Origin: an uncultured Eubacteriales bacterium
GTDB taxonomy: Bacteria > Bacillota > Clostridia > Oscillospirales > Acutalibacteraceae
DNA: 64,000 bases
Direction: 5' to 3'
NCBI GenBank assembly: GCA_900315605.1
Contig: OMZU01000013.1
Coordinates: forward strand, 30,220 to 94,219
Position numbers and translations under genes: made by a program
Shown here: in pieces, positions 37,057 to 44,857 of the stretch
How the letters are laid out: every line of letters starts with the position of its first letter
How positions within the stretch are numbered: the stretch's first letter is position 1
Notes under the pieces: generated by a model
Seen by the model: the letters and a program-made list of their open reading frames with translations, nothing else
What the model was told of the DNA's origin: nothing
Database searches by the model: none

Positions 37057-38061
37057 CTATTTACTTTTCTGATTGTGATTTTCAATCCATGCCAAAAGAT
37101 ACGGTCGGTCGTTGTTTCCTTTGCTTTCGCTCCACTGAGAGCAAAGACGATAGCTTTTGCCGCGTATTTTAAGCGGAGCTTTATAATATCGCATTGCATC
37201 ATAGCTTCCGTCAACATCAACAAGTGCAGGAAAATTCAAGCCCAGGACTTTTTTAGAATATTCCTTGCCTTGAAGCTGCTTTATTTCTTCATTGCTAACG
37301 TAGCCTTCCGTCAAAAGTCTGCCCATTACAAGCTGGGCGAGTTTTCCGATTTTTAATTCTGTGTACGCTTTTTTGTCAAACAAATCAGAGATTTCATAAG
37401 CTTTTCCCGAGTCACCCTTGTTGCCATCAAACATTTTTGTCATTTGGTAACTGCGCATGAATAATTCATTGGTGTCAGAAACACCCTCGCTTGCAAATTC
37501 GATTTGGTCGATAACAAGTTTTTTGAAATCTTCGTTTGCAATAATACGAAACTGAAAGTCAAAGCTCAAGCTGTCCATAATTTCCTGCATGTTTTTTATG
37601 CAGGGAGTTACGTCGTTCAGAATACTGCGGCTGACCTTGGGCGATGCAAAAATAATCTCGGCTTCTTTTTTATCCAGATAACCGTAGATGCACATGGCTG
37701 TTCTGAGGCATTTGGCTATGATTTTCATTACAGTTGTTTTTCTGTTCAAGTAATTCAAGCCGCTCTCATGGAAAGCAACGTCAACGGCATAAACATTTTC
37801 TGTGCCGTTATGAAACGAAAGTCCTATTACGTCGCATTCTGCCTGCTTCAAAATTTGAGACAAGGAAGCGTTTTTCTTGTATATTTTATATCCGTAGTTC
37901 TCGTCAAAAAACCGAGCTGTTTCGTTCATGATTTTTTGAAGCTCATCTTCATGCTGTAATTCCCAGATTGTCGAGGTCGTCCAGTTTGTCTGCACGATTT
38001 GGCAGACCTTAACGTGCCTAAGCCAAGAGTAAAACAACGATTCGCCGATTTCTATTTTCAA
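37057..38061 (-). CDS. Conserved protein of unknown function, possibly nuclease-like
   Basis: 334 residues, start TTG 38061 directly after the amidohydrolase stop, with AGGAAG positioned for it. It opens with MKIEIGESLFYSWLRHVKVC, then AECDVIGLSFHNGTENVYAVDVAFHE, in which the E..D.iG and yavDvafHe pattern loosely recalls PD-(D/E)xK nucleases. A KxxAKCLRTAM helix follows. The C-terminal third (about 250-334) looks like a separate small domain. No signal peptide or membrane helix. I do not recognise the family with certainty; the nuclease idea rests on residue pattern only. Confidence 0.55.
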   Translation of the reverse strand: MKIEIGESLFYSWLRHVKVCQIVQTNWTTSTIWELQHEDELQKIMNETARFFDENYGYKIYKKNASLSQILKQAECDVIGLSFHNGTENVYAVDVAFHESGLNYLNRKTTVMKIIAKCLRTAMCIYGYLDKKEAEIIFASPKVSRSILNDVTPCIKNMQEIMDSLSFDFQFRIIANEDFKKLVIDQIEFASEGVSDTNELFMRSYQMTKMFDGNKGDSGKAYEISDLFDKKAYTELKIGKLAQLVMGRLLTEGYVSNEEIKQLQGKEYSKKVLGLNFPALVDVDGSYDAMRYYKAPLKIRGKSYRLCSQWSESKGNNDRPYLLAWIENHNQKSK

Positions 38062-38868
38062 CTAAATCACTTCCTGTCTGAGTAATCCTTGTGCGTTTTT
38101 GCAGAAAATTTGCTCCTCCTGCTCGGAGGTGAAGCCGAAGTTTTTTATTATTTTTATGTAATCGCTTTGGCTGTCCCAGGGCGAATCGGTGGCGAACAGG
38201 ATCTTGTCTGTGCCGTGGCGTGCGATTATCTCCCGGCATTTTTCGGGGTAGAGCTTCAAAACCGCCGCGGTGTCCATATAAACCGGCTTGCCTACCAGCT
38301 TTTCGAGCGATTCGTCGGGCAGCTCGTAGCCGCCCAAATGCGCGAGCACCAGCTTGTTTTCGATTTCGCTTCCCAGAATTTCCAGCACCCTGAGGATCAT
38401 ATCCGGGGTGCAGTGAACATGGTCGCGAAAGGCAACGTCAACTCCTGCGTGGGTCACAACGATAAGGTCTCGCTTTGCGGCTTCGCTGATTATTTTGAGG
38501 TATCTCGGGTCGTCAAACTCAACGCCCTGATAGTCGGGGTGAAGCTTGATCCCAAACAGCCCTGCGTTTTTGATATAATCAAGCGTTTCTTCAACGCTCT
38601 CGCAGTCGGGGTGGATCGCTCCGGCAAAGATGATACCCTCTTTTCCGCTCAGCTTTGCCGAAAGCTGATTGATGGTCTTTTCCTGCCTTGGGTTGGTCGC
38701 GACCGGCAGAACCACGCTGCAATCAACTCCTGCCTTGCGCATGGATTCCTTCAGCGAGCCGAGCGTGCCGTCGCGAAAGGGCTTTATGCCGCCGACTTTT
38801 GTAAGATGTGCGATCGTTCTTTCCGCGATCTCGTCGGGAAAGGTGTGGGTGTGAAAATCTATTATCAT
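38062..38868 (-). CDS. Amidohydrolase-family (amidohydro-rel/TatD-like) metal-dependent hydrolase
   Basis: 268 residues. The HTHTFPDE motif at the N-terminus supplies metal ligands; further histidines occur in VVTHAGVDVAF, LAHLGGYE and an aspartate in FATDSPW, together making a complete amidohydrolase metal site. The family performs hydrolysis or decarboxylation of small metabolites. It is followed without gap by the unknown 334-residue gene. Upstream lies the nrdDG terminator, so it probably has its own promoter near 38870-38885. Confidence 0.85.
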   Translation of the reverse strand: MIIDFHTHTFPDEIAERTIAHLTKVGGIKPFRDGTLGSLKESMRKAGVDCSVVLPVATNPRQEKTINQLSAKLSGKEGIIFAGAIHPDCESVEETLDYIKNAGLFGIKLHPDYQGVEFDDPRYLKIISEAAKRDLIVVTHAGVDVAFRDHVHCTPDMILRVLEILGSEIENKLVLAHLGGYELPDESLEKLVGKPVYMDTAAVLKLYPEKCREIIARHGTDKILFATDSPWDSQSDYIKIIKNFGFTSEQEEQIFCKNAQGLLRQEVI

Positions 38869-38884
38869 TTTTATCTCTTTCCTG

Positions 38885-38922
38885 AAAAATAAGCCCTTCC
38901 AAAATTCAGAAGGGCTTTTTAT
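38885..38922 (-). terminator. Terminator after nrdG
   Basis: 9-bp stem AAGCCCTTC (38891-38899) / GAAGGGCTT (38909-38917); on the minus strand it is followed by TATTTTT, so it serves nrdDG. Confidence 0.8.
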
Positions 38923-38927
38923 CTGAT

Positions 38928-39464
38928 TTATGGTTTGCCCGAAGCCGGTTCGTACAAGATGACTTCGCCTGATGAAAGGGATTTTTGAACGTCTATTATA
39001 CGTTGGTTTGACGAGCCTCTGAATTGCAGGCTGATGTCGTACAGGCTTTGAACAAACTCTCCGTCAACAAGCACGTCGATAAGCGAAAGCATTTCGTCCG
39101 TACATTCGCACCTTGCGCGGCTTTGCTCCAAAAGCTCCTTGTCAAAAAGATAGCCTGTATAGCACCAAATCGTTTTGTTCGGATATTTTTCCCTGACTTT
39201 TTTCAAAAACGGAAGCAGAGCGCGCTGATTTTGCGGCTCAAACGGTTCTCCGCCCAAAAGCGAAAGTCCGTTTATATAATCCGGATTAAGCTCCTTTAGC
39301 AGCATTTCCTCGGTTTCGGCAGTAAAGGGCTTTCCAAAGCCAAAATCCCAGGTCTCTTTGTTAAAGCAGTTTTCGCAGCGGTGGGTGCAGCCCGAAACAA
39401 ACAGCGAGACCCTTACGCCCTCGCCGTTTGCAATGTCAAAATTTTTGATTTCTCCGTAGTTCAT
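38928..39464 (-). CDS. nrdG: Anaerobic ribonucleotide reductase activating protein
   Basis: 178 residues from ATG 39464, which overlaps the nrdD stop (ATGA). It is a radical-SAM enzyme that installs the glycyl radical on NrdD. The cluster motif CTHRCENC gives Cys26, Cys30 and Cys33. A longer reading into nrdD is rejected. It needs strictly anaerobic conditions, in keeping with the inferred lifestyle. Confidence 0.94.
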   Translation of the reverse strand: MNYGEIKNFDIANGEGVRVSLFVSGCTHRCENCFNKETWDFGFGKPFTAETEEMLLKELNPDYINGLSLLGGEPFEPQNQRALLPFLKKVREKYPNKTIWCYTGYLFDKELLEQSRARCECTDEMLSLIDVLVDGEFVQSLYDISLQFRGSSNQRIIDVQKSLSSGEVILYEPASGKP

Positions 39465-41659
39465 CAGAGGTGGAGCACCCTTTCCTTGATTTCCTGGGTC
39501 CTGCCCTGATTCCAAAACTGTGTTCCGATATATCCGCAGGTCCTGCGCGCAACGTTCATCTTGTCCTGGTCGCGGTTGTGACATTTTGGACACTCCCAAA
39601 CGAGCTTGCCCTCGTCCTCAACGATCGCGATCTCGCCCTCATAGCCGCAAACCTGGCAGTAGTCGCTCTTGGTGTTGAGCTCGGCGTACATAATGTTGTC
39701 GTAGATATACTTGATGACCTGGAGCACCGCCGGGATATTCTGCTGCATGTTCGGAACCTCAACATAGCTGATCGCGCCGCCCGGAGACAGAGCCTGAAAC
39801 TCGGATTCAAGCTTGAGCTTGTCAAATGCGTTGATCTCCTCGGAAACATGAACATGATAGCTGTTTGTGATGTAGTTTCTGTCTGTAACGCCCTTGATGA
39901 TGCCAAAGCGTTTTTGCAGACATTTTGCAAATTTATATGTCGTGCTCTCCAGCGGAGTGCCATAGATGCTGTAGTCGATGTTTTCCTCAGCCTTCCACTT
40001 TGCGCAGTAGCTGTTGAGCTTTTTCATGATCGTAAGTCCAAGCTCCTTGCCCTCTTCTTCGGTGAGCTTTTTGCCGATAAGACTGTACACACATTCCCAT
40101 AGTCCGGCATAGCCCAGCGAAATGGTTGAGTAGCCGTTAAAAAGCAGCTTGTCGATTTTTTCGCCCTTTTCAAGTCTTGCAAGCGCGCCGTACTGCCAAA
40201 GGATCGGGGCTGCGTCCGAGAGCGTGCCCTTTAATCTTTCGTGGCGAGCCTGCAACGCGCGGTGACAAAGCTCCATTCTTTCGTCAAAGATCTTCCAGAA
40301 TTTGTCCATATCGCGGTTCGCGCTCAAGCCGATGTCAACCAGGTTTACGGTGACAACGCCCTGGTTAAAGCGACCGTAATATTTGTGCTTGCCCTCAACA
40401 TAGTTCTTGGCGTTGGCAATGTTGCCGATACCGGCGTCGGTAAAGCGGTCGGGAGTCAAAAAGCTGCGGCAGCCCATGCAGGTGTAAACGTCGCCCTTGA
40501 GTTCGAGCATCACTTTCTCTGAGATATAGTCGGGCACCATGCGCTTTGCGGTACACTTTGCGGCAAGCTCGGTGAGGTACCAGTACTTGCTGCCCTCGGT
40601 GATGTTGTCCTCCTCAAGCACATAAATGAGCTTTGGGAACGCCGGAGTGATCCAAACGCCGGCTTCGTTTTTAACGCCCTGATAACGCTGCTTTAGGGTC
40701 TCCTCAATAATCATTGCAAGGTCAGCCTTTTGCTGCTCGTCCTCGGCTTCGTTGAGGTACATATAAACAGTTACGAACGGAGCCTGACCGTTGGTGGTGA
40801 GCAGGGTAACTACCTGGTATTGAATGGTCTGAACTCCGCGGTTCACCTCAAGGCGCAGGCGGCGTTCAACGACCTCGTTGATTTTTTCCTCTGTCGCGTC
40901 TATGCCGATCTCCTCAAACTCGGCGATAGTCTCTCTGCGTATCTTTTCGCGCGAGATCTGAACAAAGGGAGCAAGGTGGGTCAGGCTGATGCTCTGACCG
41001 CCGTATTGGTTGCTGGCAACCTGAGCGATGATCTGTGTTGCAATATTGCAGGCAGTCGAAAAGCTGTGGGGCTTTTCGATCAGCGTGTCGCTGATAACCG
41101 TGCCGTTTTGGAGCATATCCTCAAGGTTTACCAGGTCGCAGTTGTGCATGTGCTGAGCAAAATAGTCGGAATCGTGAAAATGAATGATACCCAGCTTGTC
41201 AGCCTCAACAACGTCGGGCGGCAGCAGCATCCTTCTGGTAAGGTCGCGGCTTACCTCGCCTGCCATATAATCGCGCTGAACGCTGTTTACGGTGGGATTC
41301 TTGTTGGAATTTTCCTGCTTGACTTCCTCGTTGTTACATTCGATCAGTGAGAGAATACGATTGTCGGTGGTGTTCGCCTTGCGGATAAGCGAGCGGTTGT
41401 AGCGGTAGCGCACATAACGCCTTGCAAGCTCAAACGCGCCCTTTGCCATGAGCTGATCCTCAACCATATCCTGAATTTCTTCAACAGACACTGCTCTGTT
41501 GATCTTGTTGCATTTGTATTCAACATATTCGGAGATATCCATTATCTGCTCTTCTGTCAAAAACGGATTGTCGGCAGAGTTGTTCGCCTTTCTTACGGCG
41601 TTTATGATTTTTTCAATATTAAAATCTTCTTCCGAACCGTTTCGCTTGATGATTTTCAT
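39464..41659 (-). CDS. nrdD: Anaerobic ribonucleoside-triphosphate reductase (class III)
   Basis: 731 residues. It reduces ribonucleotides to deoxyribonucleotides with a glycyl radical. An N-terminal ATP-cone (about 1-90) precedes the barrel. The C-terminal zinc site is CQVCG ... CPKCH, and the radical motif is RTCGYIG with the radical at Gly709, 23 residues from the end. AAGGAAGG precedes ATG 41659. nrdG is translationally coupled. Two exact 11-bp direct repeats lie just upstream (41682-41703). Confidence 0.96.
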   Translation of the reverse strand: MKIIKRNGSEEDFNIEKIINAVRKANNSADNPFLTEEQIMDISEYVEYKCNKINRAVSVEEIQDMVEDQLMAKGAFELARRYVRYRYNRSLIRKANTTDNRILSLIECNNEEVKQENSNKNPTVNSVQRDYMAGEVSRDLTRRMLLPPDVVEADKLGIIHFHDSDYFAQHMHNCDLVNLEDMLQNGTVISDTLIEKPHSFSTACNIATQIIAQVASNQYGGQSISLTHLAPFVQISREKIRRETIAEFEEIGIDATEEKINEVVERRLRLEVNRGVQTIQYQVVTLLTTNGQAPFVTVYMYLNEAEDEQQKADLAMIIEETLKQRYQGVKNEAGVWITPAFPKLIYVLEEDNITEGSKYWYLTELAAKCTAKRMVPDYISEKVMLELKGDVYTCMGCRSFLTPDRFTDAGIGNIANAKNYVEGKHKYYGRFNQGVVTVNLVDIGLSANRDMDKFWKIFDERMELCHRALQARHERLKGTLSDAAPILWQYGALARLEKGEKIDKLLFNGYSTISLGYAGLWECVYSLIGKKLTEEEGKELGLTIMKKLNSYCAKWKAEENIDYSIYGTPLESTTYKFAKCLQKRFGIIKGVTDRNYITNSYHVHVSEEINAFDKLKLESEFQALSPGGAISYVEVPNMQQNIPAVLQVIKYIYDNIMYAELNTKSDYCQVCGYEGEIAIVEDEGKLVWECPKCHNRDQDKMNVARRTCGYIGTQFWNQGRTQEIKERVLHL

Positions 41660-41681
41660 TATCCTAACCTTCCTTTCTTTC

Positions 41682-41703
41682 GTGTTATATATGTGTTATA
41701 TAT
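41682..41703 (-). promoter_or_regulatory. Two tandem 11-bp repeats upstream of nrdD
   Basis: GTGTTATATAT occurs twice back to back (41682-41692, 41693-41703), 23-44 bp before the nrdD ATG. On the minus strand it reads ATATATAACAC twice. It may be a promoter -10 region or a regulator site; NrdR boxes normally have a different spacing, so no regulator is assigned. Confidence 0.4.
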
Positions 41704-41730
41704 CATTATTATTTTTATTGCTTGTGTTAA

Positions 41731-41760
41731 GGCAGCACCGCACAATTCGAGGTACACGTT
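41731..41760. mobile_element. Family A left end, truncated
   Basis: TTAA (41727-41730) followed by GGCAGCACCGCACAATTCGA, the left terminus of the MITE-like family A. After about 30 bp it runs into a family B repeat; no right end exists. Confidence 0.6.
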
Positions 41761-41885
41761 TTATTAGTGTGAAGTTTGGAGTGTGGAGTGTGGAGTTATT
41801 GTCGTGAAGTATAGATTTTTTTTAAAAATACCTTTGCTCCCGACTGTATTACTATGGATATAGTTTTCCTGTAATTGTATGGGTG
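41757..41885. repeat. Family B element (copy 5), left arm only
   Basis: TTATTAGTGTGAAGTTTGGA, GTGGAGTTATTGTCGTGAAG and TTTGCTCCCGACTGTATTAC match the other arms. Joined to a truncated family A end. Confidence 0.75.
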
Positions 41886-41944
41886 ACCAATAGCTGTTCC
41901 CACTAATACCAAGGCAACAGTATCTATACGGTGGATTAATGATA

Positions 41945-42225
41945 TTTTGAGGTTACAATTATATCGACCTTTGCCCCGTCGTTGATGATGCTTTTAAGTC
42001 GAGGATAAAGTGCGGATTAGCGATATGTGGCGGATACCCGACAAAAACCGCGATGTTATTTTGAGGTTACAAATATATCGACCTTTGCCCCGCCGTTGAA
42101 GATGCTTTTAAGTCGAGGATTAAGTGCGGATTAGCGATATGTGACGGATGCCCGACAAAAACCGCGATGTTAATTTGAGTTTACAAATATATCGACCTTT
42201 GCCCCGCCGTTGATGATGCTTATTG
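41945..42225. repeat. Tandem repeat, period 114 bp, about 2.5 units
   Basis: Units begin at 41945, 42059 and 42173 (the last ends near 42225). Each has ATCGACCTTTGCCCCG near its start and AGTGCGGATTAGCGATATGT in its middle. Read on the minus strand each unit encodes a near-identical IINDGAKVDIIVTSK-stop peptide, so it may be a repeated 3' end of a lost gene. Fills the gap between nrdD and the Crp/Fnr gene. Confidence 0.8.
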
Positions 42226-42305
42226 TAAAGCAAAACTTTTCAAAAGGCGGATAGAAGTGCCCATTGGCACCCCACGGCACATTATACAATAAAAATAAAA
42301 AAAAT

Positions 42306-42338
42306 ACTGTTGCGCTCGCAACAGTTTTATGATATAAT
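42306..42338 (+). promoter_or_regulatory. Promoter and palindromic operator of the Crp/Fnr gene
   Basis: TTGCGC (42310-42315), 17-bp spacer, TATAAT (42333-42338). ACTGTTGC (42306-42313) and GCAACAGT (42318-42325) make a perfect 8-bp inverted repeat over the -35 box, shaped like a Crp/Fnr dimer site. Autoregulation is likely. Confidence 0.65.
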
Positions 42339-42390
42339 AACAATATATTGTGTTGAAGGAATAATCGACACACATTATGAGGTGCTCAAA

Positions 42391-43017
42391 ATGTTTGATT
42401 ACAAAACCCATCCGGGGCTTGCAAGCTCAGAATTAATGGGGCTAAACGAGTGTTTCAGACCGGTTGAAAGGTCGTTTGACAAGGGTGAAATTATTACAAT
42501 AAATTCATTTGAAAATAACACAATTGGAATAATTAAATACGGAACGGCATATCTCTCCACGATCAACTTTGAGGGACAAAGACGGATACTGGAATACTAC
42601 TCACAGGGCGAGCTGATGACTTTGCCCGAGCCGGGCGGAGACGACCGTGCGTTTTATATTATAGCAAAAACCGCCTGCATAATCAATATGTTTCAAAAAG
42701 AAAAGCTTTTGGCTTGCTGCGAAAAGCAGTGCAAAAAGCATATGCGCATGATAAAAGCCTACGGCGAGGACGCGCTGAAAAAAGCCGTGAGACATGTTGA
42801 CATAATTTCTCAGCGCACCCTGCGCGGCAAGCTGCTGACAATGTTTGAATATCTCAGCGATGACACGGGCGGCAGCTTTACGCTTCCGATGCCGTACACC
42901 GACCTTGCCGACTACCTTGCGGTCGACCGCAGCGCGATGATGCGCGAGCTAAAGCAGCTCAACGCCGAGGGCGTGATAACCAGCGTCAAACGCAGAGTGA
43001 GCCTAAACCGCAAATAA
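42391..43017 (+). CDS. Crp/Fnr family transcriptional regulator
   Basis: 208 residues from ATG 42391 (GAGGTG upstream). A cyclic-nucleotide-binding-like beta barrel (about 20-115) is followed by a dimer helix and a winged HTH with LADYLAVDRSAMMRELKQL at the recognition helix. Cysteines occur in CCEKQCKKH but no Fnr-type iron-sulfur cluster pattern is evident, so the signal is unknown. It ends in a 32-bp tail-to-tail overlap with the HPr-like gene on the other strand. Confidence 0.88.
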   Translation: MFDYKTHPGLASSELMGLNECFRPVERSFDKGEIITINSFENNTIGIIKYGTAYLSTINFEGQRRILEYYSQGELMTLPEPGGDDRAFYIIAKTACIINMFQKEKLLACCEKQCKKHMRMIKAYGEDALKKAVRHVDIISQRTLRGKLLTMFEYLSDDTGGSFTLPMPYTDLADYLAVDRSAMMRELKQLNAEGVITSVKRRVSLNRK

Positions 43018-43240
43018 GCTTTTCGGCTTCTCTGAGGGCGCACAGCTCCTCTTCGCCGTCGCACACAAGCTCATATTTGCCCTCGCCCTTTCCGGCGGCG
43101 GCAAGTCCGAGCACGCTCTTAACGTTGTAGTCGCTTCCGTTGTGGAGCAGCTTGACGGTGCAGGGATATTTTTCCATTGCCGAGGCAAGATACGGCGTAA
43201 AGCCGATGTTTTTGTCGAGCATTAAGCTTACGGATACCAT
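42986..43240 (-). CDS. HPr/Crh-like protein lacking the active-site histidine
   Basis: 84 residues from ATG 43240. The pattern is that of the PTS phosphocarrier HPr: IGFTPYLAS aligns with TGLHARPAS, and NVKSVLGLAA aligns with the Ser46 region AKSIMGIL. The phospho-accepting His15 is Thr15 here, but the regulatory serine remains (Ser42). Bacillus Crh shows the same situation with Gln15 and acts in catabolite control without sugar transport. A Crh-like regulatory role is therefore plausible. Its 3' end overlaps the Crp/Fnr gene on the other strand by 32 bp. Confidence 0.8.
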   Translation of the reverse strand: MVSVSLMLDKNIGFTPYLASAMEKYPCTVKLLHNGSDYNVKSVLGLAAAGKGEGKYELVCDGEEELCALREAEKLICGLGSLCV

Positions 43241-43315
43241 AAATAAAACCTCGCTTTTGGTGTTGCCGTTATTATTTTGCCCGACGAAAAATCTATTATG
43301 AAAAGGAAATAAAAA

Positions 43316-44026
43316 ATGGACGAAAGATTTGTAAGAACCTCGCTTTTGCTGGGTGAAGAAGCAGTTGAAAGGCTGAGCCGCGCGCGCGTTGCGGTTTTCG
43401 GGATCGGCGGAGTGGGCGGTCATGTCTGCGAGGCTTTGGCAAGAAGCGGAGTGGGCAAGCTGGATCTGTTTGACGGAGACGTTGTTGCAGTTTCCAATAT
43501 CAACCGCCAGATCGTTGCGCTGGGCTCAACGGTGGGACGCGCAAAGGCGGAGGTCATGAAGGAAAGGATACTCGACATCAACCCGAACGCCGTGGTCAGC
43601 GCGAATTGTTTTTTTCTTAACGAAGAGACCGCGCAGAGTATCGACTTTGACAGCTATGACTATATTGTTGACGCGATCGACGACGTAAAGGCAAAGCTGA
43701 TCCTCGCCAAGACCGCCTTTGACAAAAAAATCCCGATGATCGCGGCAATGGGCGCAGGAAACAAGCTTGATCCGACGCGCTTTGAGGTGAGCGATATTTT
43801 TAAAACCAGCGTTTGTCCGCTAGCAAGGATCATGCGCCAAAGCCTGAAAAAGCTGGGCGTGACCAAGCTAAAGGTAGTTTACTCCACCGAAAAGCCCAAG
43901 AATCCGCCGTATAGGATCGAGGGCGAAAAAACCGTGGGCAGCGCAGCGTTCGTGCCCTCTGTGATGGGGCTTATCATGGCAGGCGAGGTCATAAAGGATT
44001 TTATTAAATTGACAATGGACAATTGA
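43316..44026 (+). CDS. tcdA: tRNA threonylcarbamoyladenosine dehydratase (TcdA, ThiF family)
   Basis: 236 residues. E1-like fold: GIGGVGGHVCEALARSGVG nucleotide-binding loop near residue 30, then DLFDGDVVAVSNINRQ. TcdA cyclises t6A37 in tRNA to ct6A with ATP. AAGGAA precedes ATG 43316. The last residues (LTMDN) and the TGA stop are encoded by the GACAATTGACAATGG tract of a family B repeat, so the natural C-terminus was probably altered slightly. Confidence 0.9.
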   Translation: MDERFVRTSLLLGEEAVERLSRARVAVFGIGGVGGHVCEALARSGVGKLDLFDGDVVAVSNINRQIVALGSTVGRAKAEVMKERILDINPNAVVSANCFFLNEETAQSIDFDSYDYIVDAIDDVKAKLILAKTAFDKKIPMIAAMGAGNKLDPTRFEVSDIFKTSVCPLARIMRQSLKKLGVTKLKVVYSTEKPKNPPYRIEGEKTVGSAAFVPSVMGLIMAGEVIKDFIKLTMDN

Positions 44027-44115
44027 CAATGGACAATTTTGGTCGTGAAGATAGAATTTGTTAAAAAAATACGTTTGTTCCCGACTGTATTAGTATTGTC
44101 GGAGTTTTATAAAAC
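44009..44115. repeat. Family B element (copy 6), left arm only
   Basis: TTGACAATGGACAATTGACA, then GGTCGTGAAGATAGAATTTG and TTTGTTCCCGACTGTATTAG. Begins inside the tcdA coding sequence and supplies its stop codon. Confidence 0.8.
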
Positions 44116-44180
44116 AATTTTAACGGCGTGCTTTAGCTGAGGGTGAATATAAAAATGCCAATAAAACTTTGCAAAAGTAC

Positions 44181-44235
44181 TTGACAAGTAAACTTGGCAA
44201 TGCTATAATCTAAGTGTACCAAGTAAACTTGGCAA
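44181..44235 (+). promoter_or_regulatory. Promoter with two repeated operators for the HTH operon
   Basis: TTGACA (44181-44186), 17-bp spacer, TATAAT (44204-44209). AAGTAAACTTGGCAA occurs at 44186-44200, in the spacer, and again at 44221-44235, after the start point. The second contains the palindrome CCAAGT-AA-ACTTGG. The two are 35 bp apart. This is the classic layout of an autorepressed promoter. Confidence 0.75.
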
Positions 44236-44255
44236 AACAGAAAGGAGCTTTTGCA

Positions 44256-44582
44256 ATGAATAAAGATAAAATATTATCAATGGCGCAAAACGAGGGCAAG
44301 GAAAAGGATCTGCCCGATCTGGAGGCGCAGAGAAGCGGCGCGTGGATCGCCTATACTGTAGGGGTGATCTTGCTCTTGATTGTTGATATAGTAAACGGCG
44401 CGGTGCTGAATTATGTCAACCGAGGCGCGGATTTTGTGCTGTTTTCAATGCTTTGCGCATTGTTCGTGACAAAATATATCCGTCTCAGAAAACGTCACGA
44501 GCTTGTGATCGCGATTTTATGGGGAATAACCGCGCTGTCAATGCTTGCAAGATGGATAATGCAGCTAATGGGTATGGCTTGA
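44256..44582 (+). CDS. Small membrane protein, DUF6442-like
   Basis: 108 residues from ATG 44256 behind AAAGGAGC. A charged N-terminus (KILSMAQNEGKEKDLPD) is followed by three or four membrane helices. Proteins of this type are commonly paired with a small XRE regulator, as here (1 bp gap). Function is unknown; the pair may be a membrane-stress or mobile-element module. The promoter carries two operators probably bound by the partner. Confidence 0.65.
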   Translation: MNKDKILSMAQNEGKEKDLPDLEAQRSGAWIAYTVGVILLLIVDIVNGAVLNYVNRGADFVLFSMLCALFVTKYIRLRKRHELVIAILWGITALSMLARWIMQLMGMA

Positions 44583-44583
44583 T

Positions 44584-44793
44584 ATGGACAGTGAATTAGT
44601 TTTGCAAAATAACCTTGCTTCGGCAAGAAAGGAAAAGCACTTGTCGCAGTCCGAGCTTGCAAAGCTGGTCGGCGTGTCAAGGAATACGATCAGCTCGATC
44701 GAAACCGGTCAGTTCAGTCCAACCGCAAAGCTCGCGCTGATTTTGTGTGTAGCACTTGACAAAAAATTCGAGGAGCTATTTTATTTTGAATAA
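44584..44793 (+). CDS. XRE-family helix-turn-helix regulator
   Basis: 69 residues, a single Cro/C1-type HTH: LASARKEKHLSQSELAKLVG and SRNTISSIETGQFSPT mark helices 2-3. Such minimal regulators act as dimers on short palindromes; CCAAGTAAACTTGG in its own promoter is a good candidate. Translated together with the small membrane protein. Followed by a hairpin that acts as terminator. Confidence 0.88.
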   Translation: MDSELVLQNNLASARKEKHLSQSELAKLVGVSRNTISSIETGQFSPTAKLALILCVALDKKFEELFYFE

Positions 44794-44797
44794 AGAT

Positions 44798-44840
44798 AAC
44801 ACCGCACGATTCCGAAATGTGAACCGTGCGGTGTTGCTTT
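44798..44840 (+). terminator. Terminator related to family A ends
   Basis: Stem AACACCGCACG (44798-44808) / CGTGCGGTGTT (44825-44835) then GCTTTAAAAA. The arms match the ACACCGCAC part of family A termini, so it may descend from that element. Confidence 0.65.
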
Positions 44841-44857
44841 AAAAATATTTTATAAAT

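Noticed and set aside
41682-41703. NrdR box
   Set aside because: The sequence is a direct repeat, not the pair of spaced palindromes expected for NrdR; kept only as an unspecified repeat.
41945-42225. Possible CRISPR array
   Set aside because: The repeat period is 114 bp with the whole unit conserved, there are no 25-40 bp repeats with unique spacers, and no cas genes are present.
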